Assembly (NCBI GenBank): GCA_963921795.1
Contig: OY997653.1
Coordinates: 25,251,203 to 25,315,202 of the forward strand
DNA from: Nannobrachium achirus
Lineage: Eukaryota; Chordata; Actinopteri; Myctophiformes; Myctophidae
Direction: 5' to 3'
Length of the DNA: 64,000 nt
Shown here: in pieces, positions 33,881 to 42,800 of the stretch
Position numbering within the stretch: the first letter of the stretch is position 1
Layout: each line of letters starts with the position of its first letter
Made by a program: the position numbers and the translations under genes
The notes under the pieces: model-generated
What the model was told of the DNA's origin: nothing
Seen by the model: the letters and a program-made list of their open reading frames with translations, nothing else
Database searches by the model: none

Positions 33881-36800
33881 TTATAGTATAGATGTGTGAG
33901 GCTTGGCACCTGTGTGGCGTGGCTGATCTCTATGGCTGCAGGCTTCAGAGATGAGCCTCTGGCAGGCCTGGGATTCCCTCACCACATCCAGAGACTCAAT
34001 CACATCGTGGAGGTAGGATGTGCTGATAAGAGACAGCCGGATATGCTCTAGCACCTTTATAGGGGGAAGAAAAGTGTTACAGTCTATTACTAGACCAATG
34101 GGATATTGGGTGAACAACATTTAACTTTAACAAGGTGAGGAACCCTGATTAGCAGCAAGTACTGTACTTAATAGATCTGCTATGTTCAAATATTTTGTAC
34201 TTTTACTTTTGGTCCTTTATAAGTACATTTTTAATGCCAACACTTTCATACTTTTACTGAAGTATATTTTGAATTCCAGACTTATACTGTAATAGTATTT
34301 CTACATTGCAGCAGTGTTGGGAATAACAGCGTTAGAGAAACTACCTTTCTCTGTAACTAATAACGTAACGCGTTACCCTTACCCTTTCCAATTCAGTAAC
34401 GTCGTTCTAGTTACTTTGGTGTAAAGGGGCAAGTTACTTGTTACTTTCTGTGGTCCAAAAGAACCGTTTTCTCTCTGCAGTGGAGAAAAGACTTAGGGTG
34501 GTATTTTCAGCAGCTCAAACCAGGAAGCGAACCACTCTTGCCTAAAACCGGGACCCTCAAAGCAATGCCCACGTTACCGCACACTAGCGTGCCCATTCTC
34601 CAACGTTCGTGCACGCGCACATACACACTGCAGTCACCGCAGGGTTGCATACAGGCAGTGAGTGACTGACAAACAGTCTCAGCGTTGAATTCAGACACGT
34701 AGTGAATTTGTTCATGTTTTCTGATGGTTAGGTGAGCATGTTTTCATGAAAAGAACATGTTAAATGTCTATGCAACCAATGAAAACAGCTACTATTATTT
34801 TAATTCTGGCTAAAACTGGGACAATTTTGTAGTAAATGTTGAAAACCGGGACATATTAGTGTTTTAGAGATATTTGTCGGGACACCGGGACATGCAGCTT
34901 GAAAACGGGACAGTCCCGGCCAAACCGGGATGTCTGGTCACCCTAAGCAGTCTGAGAGCGGCAGCGGAGCCTGTCTGCCGTCTGTCATAAACTGTCTGTG
35001 ATAACTCTCATAGTCATGAGTGAAAGACGTGACTGGTCTCACACACTAACATGATGCTCTGAAGAGGAGCGATGATTAGGTTAAAACTTCAGGTTAAGCC
35101 AATCAGAGACGGCCTTATAAAATACACAAACTGATAGATAGCCAAGTCTCATCGCTTTCCTTGTTTTTGAACTGGCCGAACATATCAGGACGAGGAAACA
35201 TGAGTCTCGGAGAAGTTTGAGTAAACATTAATTTATTAGAAACATATGGACTAACACATGCCAAAGAGTGGGCTCACCGGTAGATATAAAGCTGTTTCGA
35301 TGATGCGGTGAGCACCTTATTGATTTGTACATGTTTTGACCAGAGTATGGACGTTGGGGCTCAACCAGTGATACCCCTATGACTCTCCCTTATAACTCCA
35401 GGAGAGACATAACGTCCGAATATTAGCGACCTCTCCTGGAAGTTATGATTTATGGCTAGGTTTGAAGAATGCTACAATGGCCTGTCAACATTTCTAAACA
35501 TATCTTTAGCATTACTGTTCCACTAAATTTCATAATCATAATTGCTACAATGACAGAGAGTTGTCTTTTCTCTTTATGTTGGTAAATGTCGGGTTGTCTG
35601 TCTGTGAGAACCGTGACTTTGGATTGCGACCTATAGTTTGAGATCTGCCGCCTTAGTCACAAATCACAATGCTTTTGACTTCTCTGTAGTTTTTCCATCG
35701 GGTGAAACACTGAGAAGGGACTGACCTTTCCAAAGCTCTGCCTACGGGTACGACATTTGTTTACCCACAACATGGCAGCCGCGAACACCACCTCCTCCTC
35801 GCACACACAGAGATCATCACTGGCAAGAATCTCTACCAGTTTGTCCACAGAGAGAGAGTGGAACTCTTCCTAGGAGCACAATTAAGTACACAGCAGTGTT
35901 AATTTTGACAGCAAATTGATTTAAATTAACACTGGTATGTATACAGAAGAATAGCCGTCAGCGGATACATTATGTCACTGTTCCCATACTTCCTGAAGTA
36001 TAACCTTTTCTCCTCAGACATGGACAAGTAACAGCAACAGCTTGACAATTTGAATGCATTGTTCCTACACATTTGGGTCAGTTCATTGTGGGTTAAAGGC
36101 AGAGTAATAGTAATAAAACACCTGCAACATTTGACCAGCTTTGGTCAGGCATGTCCGATACCGTCAGTCACCATAGTATAGGAGAAAAAGCTAACTTAAT
36201 GTCTGACCTGCTGGTAGACGACATTGAAGTGTTCAAGTATGTATTCCATGCTGCGTTTCTCCAACCTTTTACAGGAGAGAGCCTCAGCTAGGAGGTGAAT
36301 GCCTACACAGTTCTTATCGCCCATGTGACTCTCCATGAATTGACAGCAGGCCTCCAGAACAGCAGTGACCCCCAGCAGGTTTGCTGCTGCTAGCAAGGCC
36401 TAGTACACCAAATAAACAAAATACAGTATTGTAATAAATGTGGGTTTTAAACCTTTCTGCAATAAAGCAGATAATGCCAGACCCTGGAAATACCACAGAC
36501 AACGACTTAATATAGAAAAGAGCAATCTTTATTAACAGTACTCCACTTTAACAATAAAAGCATTAGAATGAATGGGCATCAAAATAAGCATTAGAATGAA
36601 TGGGCATCAGAATAAGCATTAGAATGAATGGGCATCAGAATAAGCATTAGAATGAATGGGCATCAGAATAAGCATTAGAATGAATGGGCATCAGAATAAC
36701 CATTAGAATGAATGGGCATCAGAATAACTAAGGCAATAAACCGTGCTTTAATCCCACACAATAATAAAACCGTTCTACACTACAACCAGGCTCATAGGAA

Positions 36801-39800
36801 GCAGTACAAAATAAAGCGACTTGTTCGTGTACTTAACTCGCCCTGTCGGCGCGACCCCCCGGGGTCTGAGCTTGTGACGTCGTCCAACTCCCCGGGAATT
36901 GTCTGGCTGGACGGCGTGCTGTGCTGCCTCGTTTGGTTGGGGTCAGCGTCAACGCAGGTCGGCGGAGCAGGCGGCCAGTCACTCTGCTAGTTTCCCCAGC
37001 CCTGTCTAACTACAGGAGGCCAGAACGCAGCCTCCCCTCCTGCTACGTGAAACAGCTACAGCTCCCCACTCACTGTCTGTCTTCACCGTCGGCAGGACTA
37101 TCACCAGCGAACGGCCCCTCCCGTACCCCAGAGTGCCGTGCCGCGAGACGTGTGCTCCGATCCTGTCACAAAGTCTCAATGACTGTTTTAACATGTCGGC
37201 GTCTTCTTCCGCCCTCACCCACACGTGAAATCAATAGTCAATCACCAGCGTCGCCGCTCTCCTAACACGGCTGCATTCCTAGCGTCAATCACTGCGTCAG
37301 TGTGTTCATCAATATTCATCACACTCCTCCCCCTCTTGAAGAAGTGGACTCGTCCTCGAGTCTATGTTGACAGGTCGTAGTCAGTCATCCAAACTGCTGG
37401 TCTCCGCTGGCGTGCTGGACGTCCTCCCCTTAACGTTGGCGCCACCGGAGCATCGTGTCCCCACCGCCCAGGATGGGATGCAGACAGGTCCAAGGGCTGG
37501 GCCAATTCAGTGGCTACGGAACCTGTTGGCATGGTGACGTCTCGTAACCCGGCTGGTGAGCTCCGCTGGTGTGCTGAACGTTCCCCCCTCAACTCTGGCG
37601 CCGCTGAAGCTAGATGGACTGGTTGGCCGAGACCGGCCACAGGCGCATCCGTGGGGGGGGTCATTTCAGCTACTCCATCTCCTGGCGGGCCTGCCTGTTG
37701 TCCTCTGGCATCCTGCACGACAGGCTCTCTGTCCCGCTGCAATACTGGTGACCTCACTTCTGACGACTGGGTACTTGTTTGCCTTCTGCCATCCTCGGTC
37801 GCCCCTGCCGGCATTGTCCTCGCCTCCGCTGGGACATCTCGGCTGGGCGGACGAAGCTGGACCCAACTGGCACCAGATGGGACCCCCGTTTGGATCGGAC
37901 CGTCCCTCTGTTCACTTCTGCTGAGGGTCTCCCCTGCCTCCGATGGTACTGGCAAAGAGGAAGTAAAAGGTTTGAGTCGATTGAAATGTATAACAGTCTC
38001 TGAGCCTCCCTCGACTGGCACTAGCCTGTACAGGACATCAGTCACCCGGTCCACCACTCTAAAGGGACCTTTATACCGTCTCTGGAGCTTAGGGCACACT
38101 CCACGCTTCTTAGCCTTGTTCTGTAACCAAACAAGTTCTCCCTCAGAATAATACTGGAACTTAGCTTTAAAGTCATATGCCACTTTTTGATGTCCTGAGG
38201 CCCTGGCCTGATGTTTCTTAACTGCCTCCACTACAGTGGACAGCGTCTCCCCCAGCCTAGATACATATTCGCCCACTGAAGCAAAGGACTCCTGGTTGCC
38301 TGTGTTTAGCATGACATCAACTGGCAAAACGATTTCTTGCCCAAACAACACCCTGTAGGGTGTGAAAAGGGTGCTAGCGTGAACACTGCTACGATATGCC
38401 AACATAACGTAAGGTAGAAGTTTGTCCCAATTGGACTGGTTATCTGCAATAAATAGGGACAGCATGTCCAAAAGGGTGCGATTAAATCTCTCAATCATCC
38501 CATCGGATTCTGGCCGATAAGGTGTAGTACGGGTTTTGTGCATATGCAAAAGGTTACACAATTCTCTAAACAGATTGGACTCAAAATTGCGACCTTGATC
38601 AGAGTGTAAACTACGAGGGGCCCCATAACGACAAACCCACTCCTCCGTCAAAACTTTGGCCACTGTACAGGCTTCCTGATTAGGCAGGGGGAAAGCCTCT
38701 GTCCATTTTGAGAAATAATCACCGACCACCAGTATGTACTTATTCTTCCCTGGAGTCTCAGGGAGCGGGCCCAGAATGTCAAGTGCCACCCGCTCAAAAG
38801 GCCTTGAAGTCACGGATGGCTGTAAAGGGGCCCGTGGTCGTTTCCCTTGTGTTTTTCGAGAACCACAATCTACACATTCTTTAACCCATGTCTTAACGTC
38901 CCCAAACCACCCCAGCCAATAAAATCGATCTTTAACCTTCCCCTGCAGTTTTTGCACCCCCAGGTGGCCCCCAGTGGCAACATTGTGCAACTGCTCTAAA
39001 ACCTCTGGCACCATTGACTGGGGTAAGACAACCTGTACCTTAGCTGCAGCATCAGAATGGGCAGGAGGGAACCTCACTAGTCTGCCTCCCTGTACCTTAA
39101 GCTGAGGCCAAATGTGAGCATATTTCTGTAAGTCAGGATCGCCTGGAATTACACTGTCAGAAGCCGCCATCTTACAGTTAATGATTCGCTGTAATTCACT
39201 GTCTGCCATCTGTGCCTGAGACAGCTCGTCCAGCTCACTAGCCACCGTGGCATGTGGTGCCTCGTGTACTACACATACTTTTGGGTTAGCCTTGACTAGC
39301 ACTCCCTGAGGGGGGTCCTGCCCAACCTGCTGCTGCTTTTCAAGGAAGCCTGGTAGCCTAGAGAGGGCGTCAGCATTGCTGTGTAGCTTGCCTGGCCGAT
39401 GGACAATGGTGTATTGGAAATTTGCAAGCTGTTCAATCCAGCGAGCCAGCTGCCCCTCTAAAGCCTGAAAGTTGTGTAGCCACCGCAGAGAATTATGGTC
39501 AGTTCGCAACACAAACTCTTTGCCTAGCAAATAATGTCTAAAGTGCTTTGTATAGACCACCATAGCCAAAAGCTCCTTTTTTGTAGTAGCATATTTACGT
39601 TCTGATTTTGTGAGGGCCCTACTGGCATATGCAACCACTCGTTCCATCCCCCCCTCCTCCTGAGATATCACAGCTCCAATCCCCACATCACTGGCATCTG
39701 TATCCAAAATAAAAGGTTTACAGGGGTCAGGATATGCCAACACAGGGGCCGTAATCAATCTAGTCTTAAGCTGGTCGAAAGCACATTGACAGGCCTCAGT

Positions 39801-42800
39801 CCAGTGAAAGCGCTTTCCCTGCTCTGTCAGCTTGTGTAAAGGACGAGCAATATCTGCAAAACACTTTACAAACCTCCTATAATAGGACGCTAACCCAATA
39901 AAGCTGGAAACCTCTGTCTGATTGGTAGGGACGGGCCACTCTCTCACTGCCTCTACCTTAGCTGGGTCTGGCCCCACTCCCTCAGCCGATATAACATGCC
40001 CCAGGTAATGAACTTCAGTAGAAAATAAGTTACACTTGGATGGTTTGACTTTAAGGTTAGCTTGCTGCAGTTTTCCCAATACCTTATCAAGACGGGACAG
40101 ATGTTCCTGAAAAGTACGGCCAAACACTATGATATCGTCCAAGTAAACTAAACATGTAGTCCACTGCAAATCTGCAAGGATTAAATCCATTAACCTCTGA
40201 AAAGTGCTAGGTGCATTACAAAGGCCAAAACTCAGCACATTAAATTCGAACAGTCCCTGACGGGTGGCAAAAGCTGTCTTATGTCGATCCTCAGGTGCTA
40301 CTTCCACCTGCCAATAGCCACTAGCCAAGTCTAAGGTGGAAAACCAACGAGCATGTGACAGACTATCTAGGGCATCATCAATCCTAGGAAGGGGATATGC
40401 ATCTTTTTTAGTAACCTCATTGAGTTTCCTATAATCAACACAGAAACGGAGGCCACCGCCCTTCTTTTTTACCAGCACAACTGGTGCTGCCCATGGACTA
40501 CAGGAGGGACGGATTATCCCATTATCCAACATTTGTGTCAAATTATTGGTTACTTCTTGCTGTAAATGAAGGGGAACTCGTCGTGGGTGCAGCTTAATGG
40601 GTTGTGCATCCCCAGTGTCAATTTTATGTGACGTTAAATGAGTTCTGCCCAGGTCTGTGTCACCCCGACTGAACACATCCATGTACTTGTGGAAGGACTG
40701 CCTAATTGCTCTCACCTCGTCTGGGCCCAACCCTTTCTCTCCCACCCCAAAATGGCCCATAAGAGTCTCAACTGTCCAAGGTGGCAATAGGGTTTCTCCC
40801 TCCCCGTCCTCACTCTGCTCTGTCGTCTCCTCCCCTACATCAATATCAGTAAATAGTGTACCTATTTTCATGCCACTCTTCAGCTGTAAGTTATCATTAG
40901 TAACATTAATGACTCGCACCGGTAGTTTACCTTGCTGTACACTACAAACAATTCGGGCTACCAAAATGTCACTATGTTTGGAAATGTATGGGGATGGTTC
41001 TAACATCCCTTTGGCATAGTCCCCCCACCCACTCTGGACCTTTCCCCACACAATGGCCTCAGTACGGGGGGGCACCACCGTGTCAGTGTGGACAACAACT
41101 ATTTGGGGTTCCAATGATGGATCGAGATCGACTAAAGGAAGTAGCTTTCCCATTATTCGACACTGTTTACTTCCCAGATCGACGACAGCGCCATACTTTG
41201 CCAAAAAGTCAAAACCAAGCAAAACCTCTTTAGAAGGGATATCAGAGACCAGAAAGTCTGCAATGAGTGCAAGTGAATCGAATTGACAAACAGTCTGCCA
41301 GGAACCCAAAATTTGCATCCCCCCACCATTAGCTGCTGTAGCCCGCCCAATATAGTTTGCTAGGTCGCCTCCACCCTTCGTAACAGAAAGCCACAGTTGT
41401 TTAGGAATAATTGAGCGTGAGGCTCCAGTATCAACCAATACATAGCAATCTGACCCACCTATTTTAGCTTTCAGATATCCAGAACCACCCTTTGGACTAG
41501 CAGGGGCCACAGTTGACATAGAAACGGGGGCGGGCATTGGACCCTTTGTGCACGCCCCCTCTAGTTTCCCTGTAAATAAGGACATTCACGTCGCATGTGG
41601 CGAGTACACCCACACTCCCAGCATCCTTTGTTTCGTTCAATATCACGTTTAAATGGAGAGGGCACTTGAACTTTATGTGCAAAAGGAGCCGATGCTGATG
41701 GTGTGGGTGTATGGCCAGATGTACTGGGGCGGCCCATCGACTGTACAGTCGATTGCAGAGACTTAACCTCCTGCCGTAGGCCCTCCACCACCCCAAGCAG
41801 GGAGTCAATTCGCTCATCACTGCTAGATTTATCAACCACCCCACGCACCTTAGCATCAGTCATTGAGCACCCTCCCTCTAAACCCCTAATGAGCTCAAGC
41901 TCTGCAGCCATGTTAATTGCTTCCTCCAATGTTGCCGGCTTGACACTACGAAGGCTGATACGCAAATCCCCATTTCCCACATGTGCAATAAAATGGTCTT
42001 TTGCCAACACGTCCTGGGTATTAAGATCTATTGTGGGGTATGCTTTAGCAACCAAACGGCGAAGTGCAATGCCAAATTCTCTGACAGACTCATTATGTAA
42101 TCTCCTACGTGAAGAGAAGCTAGCCCGATTCCAGTCCTCACTATCACATGGATCTAAACACCTCCCCATTGCAGATTTTAGCGAGGTATAATTAGTTTTA
42201 GCAGATGCAGACAACCCACTATAAACCTCCCGAGCTCGACCCGACAAAAGCAGACTCATAAACTTTAATCTCAGGGGTTCATCCCAATTATTGACATCAG
42301 CTGCCATTTCAAATTGTTCAGCCCAATCAGCCCATTCCCGCCCTGTGCCCGTAAAAGTTTCTGGCATAAAGACTGGCCGTGGCATTGCAGACAAATTAGG
42401 CCGGGCAACATTGTCAACCTGATTGTTGCCCTCTTCTACTAGATTTTCAGGACCTGGCATTTTTTAATATATCCCACCGCTGCCACCAGTGTAATAAATG
42501 TGGGTTTTAAACCTTTCTGCAATAAAGCAGATAATGCCAGACCCTGGAAATACCACAGACAACGACTTAATATAGAAAAGAGCAATCTTTATTAACAGTA
42601 CTCCACTTTAACAATAAAAGCATTAGAATGAATGGGCATCAAAATAAGCATTAGAATGAATGGGCATCAGAATAAGCATTAGAATGAATGGGCATCAGAA
42701 TAAGCATTAGAATGAATGGGCATCAGAATAAGCATTAGAATGAATGGGCATCAGAATAACCATTAGAATGAATGGGCATCAGAATAACTAAGGCAATAAA

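Noticed and set aside
36560-36727. Regular 28-bp repeats considered as a CRISPR-like array
   Set aside because: The units abut directly with no unique spacers, sit in an LTR, and the genome is eukaryotic.
36712-37265. 92- and 114-codon plus-strand frames, found again at 42772-43325
   Set aside because: They lie inside the two LTRs, are duplicated because the LTRs are, and run against the element's coding strand.
37510-38151. 213-codon plus-strand frame
   Set aside because: Antisense shadow of gypsy pol.
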